The position numbers were made by a program, and so were the translations under genes. The notes under the pieces were generated by a model, which was not told the DNA's origin, ran no database searches, and saw only the letters and a list, made by a program, of their open reading frames with translations. 64,000 bases of DNA from Vermamoeba vermiformis (Eukaryota; Tubulinea; Echinamoebida), in assembly GCA_045837725.1 (NCBI GenBank), contig JBEWZL010000077.1, forward strand, positions 558,001-622,000. The letters run 5' to 3'. Every line of letters begins with the position of its first letter. Position 1 is the stretch's first letter. Shown here in pieces: positions 1 through 13,000 of this stretch.

Positions 1-3000
1 AATTGCAGAGGTAAGCTAGATCATATCTAATACAATATTCATAGTATTTATAGTATTATCGGCATTATTATATATTTTTGGCATTTTTTGCAGGATTTTT
101 CTAACGGTCTAATTTTTTTTTTTGTAGCATTTAAAGAATATGTCCAACGTCAACGGCTTACTTGAAATTATCTCTGGCTTGGGACAAGTGCCTGTATTTC
201 GTTTAGATAAGACTTGGGAGGTACGTCTGACTTGCTCATTATAATTACCAAAATCAAAATGGATCCCGCAACAAATTTGCGTTGTTGAGCCAACTATTAT
301 GATTATTTTCTATCGATCGTATACCATATTACAAACGGATGGTAAAGCAAAATGACGAGTAGATCTGATTAGTTTGCTATTTTAGGAAGTGGATTCAAAA
401 GTTCGCCGATCATTTTTGCAAATGCAAGAGCTAACGCATGCAGAAAAGAATTACAAACGAATCAGAGAGTTTTTGAAAGGAAAATCACCCGCTATTCCTT
501 TTATTGGCGTTTACTTGACGGATCTTACGTTCATTGAAGAAGGCCACAAAAATACCTCGACAATCAACGAGAGCTTAATCAATTTTACTAAGAGAAGACA
601 GACCGCTGAGACTATTAGAAAGATTAGGTACGTACTACTGAATTACGAACAAAATTTATGGATCTGACTATGTTTGGCCGTTACAGAGACTTCCAAGCGT
701 ATCCATACCCATTTGAACCAGTCCAATCTATTCAAGCTAAGCTAAGAAACTTGCGTATATTAGATGAGTCAACTCTCGACGAGTGTAGTTACTGGATCCA
801 ACCTCGCGCTGGTACGTCTCATTTACAATAGATTGGTGTCGCATTAATAGTTCATTGAAATACATACATCAATATAAATATACCGAATATATGCATAATT
901 TATTAATCCTCTTTAATGTAGATAAAGAAAGAGGACCCAAACCAGATGCGATGAACATCAATTACAGACCGCCAGAGGACATTAGATTTGATCTCGAAAT
1001 TATCAAAGACTATCCGTTCTATGCAGCAGATGATCCTACAAATATCCGTGTTGAAAAAGATTCCAATCAGATCAAGGGCGGTACGCTGCCTAAAATTATT
1101 GAGCGATTGACGCATCATAAGACACCAGGTACGTCATAGTATTAATGACATATATGCATATGTTAATTTTTATATTAGATGGTGCTTCATTGCCGACGTT
1201 CTTAGCTACGTACCGAACATTTACTACTCCTCATGAGGTTTTGGATCTGCTAATTTGGAGGTACTCAATGCCTGCTTGTCGTGATAGATCACTTGACGTA
1301 CAAACAAAATTTAAAGAGTTAATGCTCGTGCCTGTTACTACAAGGTAAGTTTTATCAAGTTTGTAACGGATCTTCCTAAAAAGGAAAGTCCGTTCTAATT
1401 CGAGGATTTAATTGAATGCATTTGGGCTAATTAAAACTTATAGAGTCTTTAATGTGCTTAAGTTATGGGTTGAGAAGCATTACTACGATTTTGAAGCGGA
1501 TCCCGAGCTGAAAAAGAAGCTAGTCAATTTCATCGAGACTAAATTAGCTGGAACAACGTGGCAAGGCTTAATGAAGAATTTAATCGCCAAAAAAGAAGGT
1601 CAACCTGGTTTGGTGAGCGCTGGATCCACTCTGACGAGAAAAGAGAAGCCTCCTGCGCCTATTTTGACCTGTACTTGCCCACCGAACTTTACACCGACTA
1701 TATTCGACTATCATCCTGAAGAAGTTGGTCGTCAAATGACTTTAATGCTGCATGATCTCTACGTGCAGATCCGGTACGTACAAACCGACAACTCGGAAAT
1801 TTAATCGATTATTAGCGTTAGTATATGATACAAATATTATTAATACGCAATATTAATCATATTGTTATATTTATAGACCGCCAGAGTTCATTACAATGGC
1901 TCAGAAGTTCCGTCGTGCAGCGCTCCAAGCGAAGCAAGCGCACGATCCAGATTTGTACATTAAAGCAGCCAATGGCATGGCTCTACAGTCAGCAGCGAAT
2001 AGAATTCGCAATTGGTTAGAAAATGAAGTTCAAGCCGCACGTAGATCCGGCACTTTGGCTCCGGTACGTAACTAAAAAAATTCCGCGAATTTTTTTAAAT
2101 TATACTAACGCTTTGTACAGCTAATCTCGCAGCTGTTGGATATAGCAGCATGCTGTTCTAGATTGAACAATCATTTGACCTTAAAGACAATCATTTCAGT
2201 GTTAGAAAAGACTTACATCAAAGAGCTGCAACCCGTGTGGATGGTACGAAACACGCGACTTTTCCGAGCTTAGTATATATATCTAACTACTTACTATAGT
2301 CCATCGAGATCGACAAACGCAAGTTCTTTTTCGATAACAAAGAGCTGATGAGCAGGAATAATTACGCAAAGTACAAAGAACGTCTAAAGATGCTCTCGCC
2401 GCCTGCTGTCCCGTACTTGGCAACTTTCCTCGAAGAAATTGCGATGATTGAAGACGACTTGCCTGATATTGTCAGCGAGCGTATGATTAATTTTCAAAAG
2501 AAGCACTCTATTGGTGAATTATTAGTCAAACTTCAAGCGTAAGCAACTTTATAAATTTTTTCGATCCAGATCTAGCCGACCAAATCTAACCGTACCTTTT
2601 GTTTAGTATGCAATCTATTCCTTATATGTTAGTAATAGTAGACCCTATTCAAAACTTAATCACGCGAATTCTCAATGGCACGCCGCCACAGTCCCCGCAA
2701 TTGTTGTCAATGTCCGGATCTTTCATGCGCGGCACTGAAGCTAATATGGTACGCCTTACTGAGGTACCTGCTGATGAAGTCAAGCGATCGCTAATAGACT
2801 TGGTTACAAATGATACTGAAATGAAGACAATGGTAAGTTCGAACTTCTTTTTCGATCGGATTCGCCTTTTTTAGCATCAAATTCTTTCATATTCAATCCC
2901 GTACATCTATATCATATAAGATACATTCAATTCATTTAATATCTTACTAATGTATTTCAATTAGCTTCGTACTCTGATCACCGAAACTCTGAGCGAAGAA

Positions 3001-3045
3001 ATGGCGCAACTAAATCTGCTTCTGAGAAGTGATTCTAATTATTAA
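1..3045 (+). CDS. Tandem RasGEF protein (two CDC25-type modules), 5' partial
   Basis: Guanine-nucleotide exchange factor for Ras-family GTPases. I read exons 1-10, 128-220, 386-627, 687-811, 922-1128, 1179-1344, 1444-1773, 1877-2063, 2121-2243, 2300-2538, 2607-2832 and 2965-3045; all junctions are in phase with GT-AG. The first module gives the classic CDC25 core: NGLLEIISGLGQVPVFRL, then the LGVYLTDLTFIEEG-like stretch at 500-545 and an IQPRA end. The reading frame continues through a GTACGT intron into a REM-like segment (LPTFLATYRTF at about 1190-1225) and a second CDC25 domain. The second domain keeps YLATFLEEIAMIEDDLPD but has lost the GLxSxxVxRLxxTW motif, so its activity is doubtful. 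The stop is TAA at 3043. The N-terminus lies outside the window. An alternative is two adjacent genes, but no stop separates them after splicing. Confidence 0.85.
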
Positions 3046-3165
3046 GACATAACTGTACTATTATACACCCACAAAATAATAATAAAACACCCTTCATCCC
3101 TTTCGTTGGACCGAGCTGAAAAAGTAGCAAAGAATTTGGATTTGACTTTCTTTTATCCTTATCAA

Positions 3166-5485
3166 ATGGAGAACACAACCGACCAAGTTAGCATCTTTTC
3201 ATTGCCCGCGGAGCTGTTGTTACTTATATTTAATAAGATCTCGCTGGCTGATATTACAAGGTAGCAGACCAATTTTTTATTACGATCCAAAAATTCGAAT
3301 CTGTTTTTAATAATTATATTAAATTCCTTATCAGCTATTTTAATAAATAAATAAATAATATTAAAATTTATTAGGACAGAAGCGACGAGTAAACAATGGC
3401 AGAAAATATCTTGGGGCTCCATCCACACTTTTCACGCTAATATCACTAGCCCGTCTTTATTTGCGAAGGCTTTGGCTAAAATGAACCCTTTATATTTACA
3501 AAGTATCAAGGTGAAGGCTCAAGATGCTCAACCAACGCCAGATCTGCGCCTCTTTGAAAAGTTCACGAAACTTCACAAGATCCAGCTTAATAATTTCAGT
3601 ACTGAGGACATAGAATTGATAATACCCCTCGTTACTTACATTAGACACTTGGATTTGATGCGTATTGATGATAAGCAATTCAAAATAATCTCCTCGTCGT
3701 TGACAAATTTGACACGATTGGATCTCACCGTTAGCAGCATGGAAGGTAAGATCATTAGATAGAACTATATATGATTAATAATAATTTAATACATAATTAT
3801 GTATCTTATCCGAATCAAAAACTTTTGCTTTTGTTTTTAACGCGAATAAACGAGTTTTTCGTTGGAAAATTATTTATTCGGAACTATTTTTTTCAAAGAT
3901 AAATAGCGTACTATAGACACGTATTTATAATTTTCATTACTAATATATTTTTCTGTCATAGTAATGCCAGGTGTCACAAATTTGACACGTCTGAATCGCC
4001 TGTCATTAAATTTCAGCAACAATCTCACAGACAGCGCAGCACAAGATATTTTCATGAATTTGACGAATTTAACGCGCTTGCAGCTGTTCAGATGCGATAA
4101 AATCAGCCCCGAATGTTTTCAACAAGTTTCGCAGCTCAAAAAGTTGAAGTATTTGGACATTGGCTTGCCTCACTGCTACGATGCAAAATATTTCACGTGT
4201 CTGCAAAGATTGCCTAATTTGGAAGGACTGGAGTTTTGGTTCTTTGGCAATCTCACGGATGAGTCGTTCAGATTGATCGGAGATATTCCGACGTTGACAC
4301 GATTGATATTTTTCGTTGAACGAGGTCAAGTGACACCACGTGGCTTGGAAAATTTATCAAAATTATCACAGCTGTTGGATCTGACATTTGACTACGAACG
4401 AGGGGCGCCTCTATTGAACGACCATTTTATCAGCCATTTGACCAATTTGACAAAGCTAGATGGCCAAATAAGGAAAGAAAATATAACAGCATTGACAACA
4501 TTGAAAAATTTACGGGAATTTCGCGTTGAAACAAAGGGCGACATCGAAGAAGAATTTTTCATGAATTTGGCCAAGTTGACAGCACTCTCAGATCTGACTT
4601 TATACTCGCTCATCGGGTATCTTGGCTTCACTATATTGACCTCATTGAATCATTTGACGAGCTTGAGGATTGATTGCTGTGACGTGCATAGCGATTTAGT
4701 GGACGAACATTATGGCTATAGTCAACGTAAGTTTCTTCTAGAAAATCGATCTTTTTATTTACAAGAAATATTTTTCATTTAATTATCAAAGGTTTTAAGG
4801 GTTAGGGTTAGGGGGCGGTCACCGTTAGAAATTCTAACAGGCGTTGTGTGATTTACCACGTGTTTGTTAGAATTTTCTCGCCGCTCACAAAATCACAAAT
4901 GTTTTAAAAGCTTAGCGTTCAAATTTCAAGTGCTTAAATAGCGTTGCTAGTCTTGATTATCATATTTAAATATATATTCTTGGTAGACGCCGCTAAAAAC
5001 GGCTACTCAACGCTTAACTTGCTGGAACACAAGTGGTTGGTCAGAAATTCCATAGAAATTAAAGATTTTCGTTTTTTTTTTGTTCACTTTTGAACGATAA
5101 AAACGGCGTATTGACCGCACCCTTAATGAAAAAATTCGGAGGCAGATCAATTTTTTTTGTTGCAGATCTAACTTAAAGTTGTTAAGTTTTTCAAGTATGC
5201 ATACTTATTAATTTTATAGGTCTGGTGGATCAATTGGTGACTTTAACCAGGTTAAAAAGATTGCACGTGGCTGTCGATAAATGCGACAACTTATCGCAGT
5301 TAACAAATCTCGAAGAGCTTTCAGTCGCTCAATTTCTAGCCAATAGAACTATAGAAGAATTAGCCCCGTTAATAACGTTACCAAAGTTACGTAGATTTCG
5401 AGCAGACCACTATCAAATACCCATCAAAGAGCTTGAAAAAATGCACCGAAATATCGCACCACACCTTCAATTCTTTGAACAATGA
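3166..5485 (+). CDS. F-box / leucine-rich-repeat protein
   Basis: Likely a substrate adaptor of an SCF ubiquitin ligase (family knowledge). The protein opens with MENTTDQVSIFSLPAELL, an F-box helix at residues 8-35, then LRR-type repeats of the form LTNLTRLxL spaced 22-26 residues apart through most of the protein. Exons: 3166-3260, 3375-3745, 3962-4726 and 5220-5485, all in phase. The ATG lies 120 bp after the RasGEF stop. The last intron is about 493 nt, far longer than its neighbours, and contains the element at 4795-5126. The repeats are of the same style as the F-box/LRR gene at 40.8-42.5 kb. The substrate cannot be deduced. Confidence 0.8.
4795..5126. mobile_element. MITE-like non-autonomous DNA element in an intron
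   Basis: The intron carries a discrete unit of about 332 bp flanked by TTAA on both sides. The left end reads TTAAGGGTTAGGGTTAGG followed by GGCGGTCACCGTT. The right end, reverse-complemented, reads TTAAGGGTGCGGTCA, then ATACGCCGTT. These are imperfect terminal inverted repeats of about 25 bp, with extra TTAGGG units on the left side. No coding capacity is visible. TTAA target duplication is used by piggyBac-type elements, but here the ends begin GGG rather than CCC, so the superfamily is left open. Confidence 0.55.
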
Positions 5486-5806
5486 GCGCAGTGAATAAAT
5501 TTGACGGTTACCGGCAACTACTATTTGTTTGGAGCTCGATAATTGGATTTATATGAGACTCAAGCAAGTATCAGCTGCTGTTACCAGATCCGACCTGTTT
5601 GGTTGTCAAAGGGCGCAAAAGAGAATCATAGAACGAGTCGTATTGGGTCAATAAGTATTCAACAATATTAATATATATTTTAACTTTATATAATTTAAAC
5701 AAAAACAAATTGGTTTCCGTCAGAAAAAGAAACCATACAATTTTTAAAAATCAGATTAGATTGGACCATCAGGCTCTCAGCTAACCTAACAAGATTGGTG
5801 ATCGGA
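5486..5806. other. Convergent intergenic spacer
   Basis: This 321-bp AT-rich spacer lies between the stop of the F-box/LRR gene and the stop of the first F-box/solenoid gene. It should hold both 3' UTRs and polyadenylation signals. I see no ORF, RNA gene or repeat in it. Confidence 0.6.
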
Positions 5807-8800
5807 TTAAAACAACAACTGCGAGTAATACTTCATCTTGCCAGGATACTTGTTTGCTTTGATGAGTGCATTTTTGAGCTTGTCTTGGTCGAACAAGAAC
5901 TGATTGTAATAATTCAGTTCTGTAATGCCCATGTCAATCTTGCACAGCTCACAATACAACTTCATCTTGGGCAATAGTGCCATAAGCACATGGTCGGGAG
6001 TTGGATTCTTCTCTACAACCTTAAGCATACTCGTAATGTCACTGAGGTAGACTTGGTGGAGGTCCTAATTATGAAATGAAATTAAACTCAATCAAATTAA
6101 TGTTGACTTGACGTACCGCCAATCCTTTCAAGCCAAACATTTTGACTTGCCAAAGTCGCTGAAGAAACAGTCTCTCGTCGCACTGCGCATTGTAAACAAA
6201 CGTGCATGTAAGAAATGGATTACTTACTATATTGAAGAAAGGCTTGCGAAGGAGAAGGTTGGATCTGAGTGCAGTCCACGCCGCTCTTGGGTACATCGTG
6301 GTGAGGATGTCAAGGCACTCAGTGCGAAGAATGATGTTGAAGACGTCGCCACTAGGAAAGCCTCCTCTTGCTGGATCATCACGACGAAGTTTCAGCATCG
6401 CTATTAATAGCTCCGGATCCACGTCAGGCACTCTTGTCTCAAGCATATTTAACACCTTAATAGTGCAGCTGTTAGTAATTTCTTTTACAAAGAACATGAG
6501 TGGTACTTACAAACTCTTGGAACTCGTCAAGTTCAAGCACTACTTGAGGCGAGTAAACCTTTGTCGTCGCCAAAATTTGAACGACGATGGTCAAGTAGCG
6601 CGTCAAGTGTTTGTCGTCCAAATGAGGCTCCAAGGTCGCAAGCAGGTCTGAGACACATTGAAGGTGCTTCACTTCCACTGGTCCGCTCAACATACGAGCG
6701 ATCATCACGTGCAGAAATCGTTGCGCGAACTTGAGCTTGGCGTCTTCGTTGTCGTGTTCTTCCTCGTCCTCGGCATCATCGTCATCGATTTTAGACCACT
6801 TGATGATCTTCTCAATGACTCCTTCTGCTTCAGGCGTGCACATAGTCTAAAATCACGTTAGTTTTTGAGGCCGACTTTGGTTTGTCAAACTTACTGCTTT
6901 CAGGGAGGCACCAGTTGTTTCTTTGCGCGTGCTCATGTCCAGCGGCTGAATGAACTTGTGCATCTCGATTGGCTTGGCCGCGGGCTTCTGAAACGTGAAG
7001 AGTTTGTTGATAGTAGCCCGTCCCTTGGCCTTAGCGAGAGCCGTGACAGCTTTGCTCCATTGCTCTTTCTTGTAAGGCAAGTACGCAGGAGGCTTCTCGT
7101 AGTCGGACTCCTTCTTGGCTGCAACAATCGAGGGACCTCGCGGAGTTTCATCGACGATGTCCATGGCCTCGGGCACTTGATTCATGTCCTCACTATCTTC
7201 GTCTGATGAAGATGACGAGTAGTTGTATGCGTTATCATTATCTGGCTCTACGACAGGATCAAGCACGTCCAAAATGTACGGCGGAAAAACACTCAGTACG
7301 GACTCAATGAGTTGGTCTTGACCGCACGACAAAACGTTCTGCGCGCTCTTGCAACAAGCCAAGAAGTGAGACTTTCGGATTGGCACGCCAATGTCGAATG
7401 TTTCCGCTTCGATTTTCTTCGTTAAGTTCAGTGCACTAGTGAGGAACTCTTTTGAGCCAATCATACAGCCTGTACAACTAGTTGGTCAGAAGCGGAGATT
7501 ATTGCTAATGTTCAACAGACTCACCGACATCGATGTACAGCGCGAGCCAAGCTTCGGGGCAAGCCACATTAGATTTGGCAAGTACGGTAAGTACTGCTTG
7601 GTAGCACTCTAAGTACTACAAGAAAGAAAGATGTTAGACAACGTTACAGTACATAAGGATCGAGGCAAGGCTTACCTTTTGTGCGCGTTGCTTGAGGACA
7701 GCGCAAATACCCATGATATGTTCAATGATCGCCATGTGCACGGGTGGTTTGGTTGCAGTGATAACGGCAGGTATGAGAAGCACTTGGAAGATATTTTGAT
7801 GCAGCTTGAGGAGCATTTCTTCCGTGTAGCTGTGACCGTCGTACTCCACCATCAACAGCTTCAACGCTGCAAGTGCAAGCGGCCTGTAATATGTGACATT
7901 AGTTAAGGTGGACAATTCAGCGCGGCTGTTATACTTTTCTTCGTTTGACAGAAAAGCGATTGCGTCCACGAAGCTAGTAAAGAGTGACTTGAACAAGAAC
8001 GGGGCCAGTGACGTGAGACGCAGTCCGAAGTCCTTCATCTCAATGTAGATCGAGAAAAACGCGGCGCGTCGAACTTCGTTGTGATTACCGTCGCCTGCCC
8101 CGAGCACAGTCAACGCAAATCTGTCCGCGAGAAGGTTTAGTTGACAACATCCTTGCATAGGTATTCAAAACTTACGAGATTTTGTCTCTGCGGTTAGAAT
8201 AACTCGACACGTGACAGACAGCCAACGCACTCGCACGAACGCGCCAATCAGTGCTTTTCTTGAACTCATCGCGGCACGTGGGCACGATGTCAGCGTGGAA
8301 ATTGAGCTCGGGCTTGGTAGAGCAGGCACTGAGGATTTTCTGATAACAGCCATGCCAAGGTTGTTGGAAGTACTCCTTGAAGACGCAGTTGCTTGGAAGT
8401 GGCCCGCGAGCACCTTCATGAACCATCGCAACGAGGACTTGTTTGAAGACTTGGCGGTAAAACTGCGGCGAGTCTGCGGAGCGGTTTCCCGTGGCGATGG
8501 CCTCAGTAAAGCACCGTGTGTGCTCCATTATGATGTTGAACACCTTTTTGACGTGGGCAGGGAAGTGGATCGGACTGAGGGCGAGCACATCCAGAAGGCC
8601 TTTGACCAACCGAACGTAACTATAACCATTAGCAATGGCTTAACTTAAGTCTATAATCTCGTACCTTATCTCGCTCGATTGCAGGTCGCAGCCTTCTCGT
8701 TCATAAGTAGTCAAGATCGAAACAGCGAGTCGCGCGACCTCGATCCGCTTGTACTGGACAAGAAGTGGAACCAATTCCACCAAAAGGGGAGTCAAATGTT

Positions 8801-9611
8801 GGGAATAACAATCATGGAAGTAGTCATCGAGCATTGTTTTGAAGCTGCTGTAAGACAGCTCGCTGGATGTCGGAATCATGAGTTCGCTTTCCTAATATTT
8901 TTGTCAGTTTCAGGGTTTGTTTTACCGGATGCGACAAAAATTTACCTTCGAGTAGTCCATTTCTTCCTTCCAAGAATTGATATGGTTTTGGAACAGAGAT
9001 CTGTCGGCTTGTTAGCGAAATTGTCGTAGATTTGGCAGTCTTACCGCAATTCCAAGTACTTGAGCCAGTTAACGCTCAAAGACTCCCCTATAATCAAATT
9101 AGAATATTTAGGTAAAAGACCGATCTTACCTTTGGTTACTGTTGGAATGAGAAATAGGTCTGAATCTGCCGCTACCGAAAGGCTGGCCAGATCAGAAACT
9201 CGAAGCGGTGCGACGTTGTTTCCATATGTTTTAGTACATAGAGCTTTGCCAAAGGCGTCCGATTTCGTCAACTTGTTCCATTGAGAGCAGACGAGACGGA
9301 GTTGAGCTATTTTTAGTAACAGATCAGCAAGAACTCAGCTTAGTGAATGCAAAACGATTTGATTTTAGCATCGATGTGCATTAGGTGTTATAGTGATGCT
9401 ATATTTCAATAAATATTCGCTTACAGAGGTGTTCAAATGGCACGTGTACCAAGATCTCGCATTGGAGCTCGTCAGCAAGCGATGCCAGCGACGTACGAGG
9501 TGCCTTTTTGATAGCAGTGGCTTTCTTAGGATTAGTCTTCTTGGCTGCAGCCTGAGCTGTTCGTATTGGAACATTGGTGGGATCGAGCACGAAGATTTTC
9601 TTGGAGGACAT
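5807..9611 (-). CDS. F-box plus alpha-solenoid protein, paralogue A
   Basis: A large protein of roughly 1000 residues, starting at MSSKKIFVLDPTNVP (minus strand, ATG at 9609-9611). A lysine-rich, nuclear-signal-like N-terminus is followed by the F-box LASLADELQCEILVHVPF. The rest is helical, HEAT/importin-like in texture (for example RPLALAALKLLMVEYDG). An acidic Ser/Asp/Glu stretch lies near 7200-7230 and a second acidic patch near 6770. Many short introns with GT-AG borders; the first two exons are 9425-9611 and one ending at 9306. It shares start motif, F-box position, acidic linker and the C-terminal motif YNQFLFDQDKLKNALIKANK with the next gene. I do not recognise a named family. An SCF adaptor with a solenoid substrate-binding region is inferred. 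Confidence 0.7.
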
Positions 9612-10083
9612 TGTTGCAACCGTGTTGAACGGAAATGAACAACTGTTTTGACCGCTTTGAATTTGACTTCTTTGGTCATCGAGCACGTGATTTACTCTAA
9701 GGCCCTGGTTGATATTAGAAGCAAGATCTCGGCGTATTTAGATGATTAATTCTACGCAAAGGCAAGAAAGAATGCGTTATGGCGCGAATTTTTGTCCTGA
9801 ATTAGAAAGGCAACGCGATTCCTGGCATGAAGTAAAGTAAAGTTTTAAGTACCTAGTCGTATCAGCAAAAAAGATGTCGCAGTTCGAATGCTCGCTGTCC
9901 CTGACAGATTCGGGATCTGAAATTAAAATCTGGTTAAATCATTTTGCAATATTCTAAAAATATTTTTAAAACCTTATAATTTATATGTATAGTTATAGTA
10001 TACCATTTGAGCCGTTTAATGGCCATTTTGAAATTTTAAAAAACGGATGCGAAATGCAGGAAAGCGCTGCAGTTTTGTCGTGT
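9612..10083. other. Intergenic spacer between paralogues A and B
   Basis: A 472-bp AT-rich spacer. It contains the promoter side of paralogue A and the 3' flank of paralogue B. No gene, repeat or structured element was seen. Confidence 0.5.
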
Positions 10084-13000
10084 TTAAAACAACAACTCCG
10101 AGTAGTACTTCATCTTGCCAGGATACTTGTTTGCTTTGATGAGTGCATTTTTGAGTTTGTCTTGGTCGAACAAGAACTGATTGTAAAAATTCAGTTCTGC
10201 AATGTCCGAGTCAATCTCGCACAGTTCGATCAATAGCTTCATCTTGGGCAACATTTCTGCCACTATTGGGTCTTGGACTTTGCTATCTAGATCTTCCGTT
10301 TTTTGTATAACTGACAAGAAGACTTCGAAAGCGTCAGTTACATGACTTGGTGTACTAATTAATTTAACCATTACCTCTTGCAGGCATCTTCCACAACGCC
10401 TAAATTGACATATAAACAAACCATATTAACTAAATTATATTCTTACCGCAAAGCCTTTCACTCCGTACAATCTGATCTGCCACAGTTGGTGTAGGCATGT
10501 CAGCCCGGGGCCCTATAAAGCATAGTTAGGCGATTAAATTATTTGCTGTCGCGACATACCACGCCAAAATATCGATAGCTAGTTAGAGTTGAGCTTTGCA
10601 GTGCGGCCCAAGCTGCTCTCGGCCACGTCTTGGCAATGACATCAAGCACTTTTATTCGTCGGCTGATTACGGCGTCTGTCACTTTACCATATTCCTCCAG
10701 TCCACGGTTAAGCTTTAAAATAGCTTTTAATAGGTCTGGCTGAACATTGGGAACTGGCAACAAAAGCTTGAGGGCCTGGATTAATATGATGAGTCAATTC
10801 AGAGAGCTTGCAAAGCGATTGGTGCGTACGTACAGCGTCAACAAACATTTCAATGATTTGTCGTGGTTCATCGGTCATGTATTTGCCAGAGCACAGTGAT
10901 TTGGCTGCAGTGCCGATATAACGTGTCAAATGAGAGTCATTCAAACGAGGTGCCAGATGACGTAGCAGCTGTATAATGCACAAGATGTGATCTTCTTGAA
11001 TCAGTCCCCACATGCAATAAGCGTTCATGATGTGCAAGAAAGTCTGCGCGTATTTTATTCCTGCTTCAGAGTCGGTCCATTTCATAATCATCTTCGTCAT
11101 TCTGTCTATTTCGGGAGTATCCAGTTCCTAATTACCACTCAATAAATCAACGAACCTGTCACTATTTTTGGCATATACTTACGTCCCTTAGCGTCCACGG
11201 AGTTACACGTTTGTAGAAGGTTGTGTTTAACGGAATGATATCTCCTTGTGGTGGCTTCTCCTCTGCAGCGATTGGTTTGAAAGTGAAGTGCTCCAATGAC
11301 GGTCCATCAGCGCTTGAACGAACACTCTCGACGGCGACTTCCCACTGATCTCGGTAGTAGGGTACGTACTCTGGAGGATCTGTAGGCAATAGTTCCAAGA
11401 GCGGGTCCACGTTTAGAGCGCCCTCGTCTTCGTCGTCATCGTCATCAGAGTCGTAATCATCCTCGCTATCACTCTCAGAGTACATCATCGGGTCAAGGTA
11501 TCCGTCCAAGACTAAGTCCGGAAACACTGTCAGTGCTGCTCTGATATATTCATCTCGTGGGCATGACGCAAAATGTTCAGCGTGCACACAACTGGCAAAG
11601 AATTGCTCTTTTCGGATTGGATACCCGATGTCCAATGTTGCATATTCAACTTGCGCGACGATTGATTCGGCTTCTGAGGCAAAATCGTCCGAAATGAAGC
11701 ACCCTACACACTGAATTAGAAATTAACTGTTAATTAGAATGACAGAACGCGTACCAATATCAATGTACGTAGCGAGCCACGCTTCAGGTATTAGTGTCTC
11801 GTGTCGCAAAGCAGAGGATGTTAGTATACTGAATAGCGTGGAGCGATAGCGCGGCAAATACTGCAAGGTATTAGACTGAGGTACTTATAGTTTGCCATCG
11901 ATTTCTTGCCTTTTTCAGCCTAGTTCTCAAGACCCAAGCGATCGTCATGATGTTGTCAATGACCAGCTGAACACCGCTAACGAACATCTCTTTGAGCACT
12001 CCAGGTGTCAACAATAGCTCAAACATGTTGTCGTGCATTACATCGAGCATCTCGTCTGTGAAGACTTCGCTTTTATAGAAATAAATGGTGACTCGTAGAG
12101 CAGACAGAGCGTGATGTCTGAGAGGAATTGAGTCAATAATTAAAGAACTGTCAATCTTACGCTTCATCCTTCGGAAGAAAGAGTAGTGCTTCAGTTGCGC
12201 GCTTCATGATTTGACGAAACACTGATGAGTCTGACGTCACGCCCGAAACTTCGAAGTTGACGGCGAGGCTAGCATATAAAGTGAAGAATGCAGCACGGCG
12301 TACTTCTGGATGAAGATCAAAGGCGGCTAGTGTTGACAGCGCAAATCTGCAGTAGATTAGTTTGCAATTTTGTCGCTGCATTGTACTCACCGAACTTTGT
12401 CAGCCAGGTATTTCGGATGCTTGCAAATTGACACGTGACAAGCAGCCAATGCGCTCGCTTGAACACCCCAATCAGTGCTCTTGTTGAATTCATAGGCACA
12501 AACAGAAATGATTTCAGGGTGCAGGTCAAGCGTTGGCTCCTTCTCCGGATACTTATCAAGTAGAACTCTGTAGCATTGAAAAAACGGTTGCCAGAAGTAT
12601 TCTTTGAACCGTGAGTTGCAGTAAGGCGTTACAGCGCCTTCGTGTATCATCGTCGAAAGAGCTTTCCTGAACACACGCCGATACTCTTCAATCGATTCTT
12701 TGGGACGAATTCCTTGCGCAAAGGCGCTGCAGATGTACTTCACATGCACCATAGCTAAGTTGTAGAACCTTTCCTGGTATGGACAGGTAGGGAAGTGGAT
12801 CCGACTAAGATCTACCAGATCTAAGAAGCTTTTAGCGAGCTGGAGGCAACTGATAAAACATTAGGACTGTTCTATATTAACCTGACTCACTTTTTAAGAT
12901 CACTCCTGTCCATCATTCCCTCAATGCCTTCTTCCGGCTTATACTCTGAGAGCAAACGAACGGCACGACCAGCTGTTTTGAACCGTTGGTAGTGAACGAG

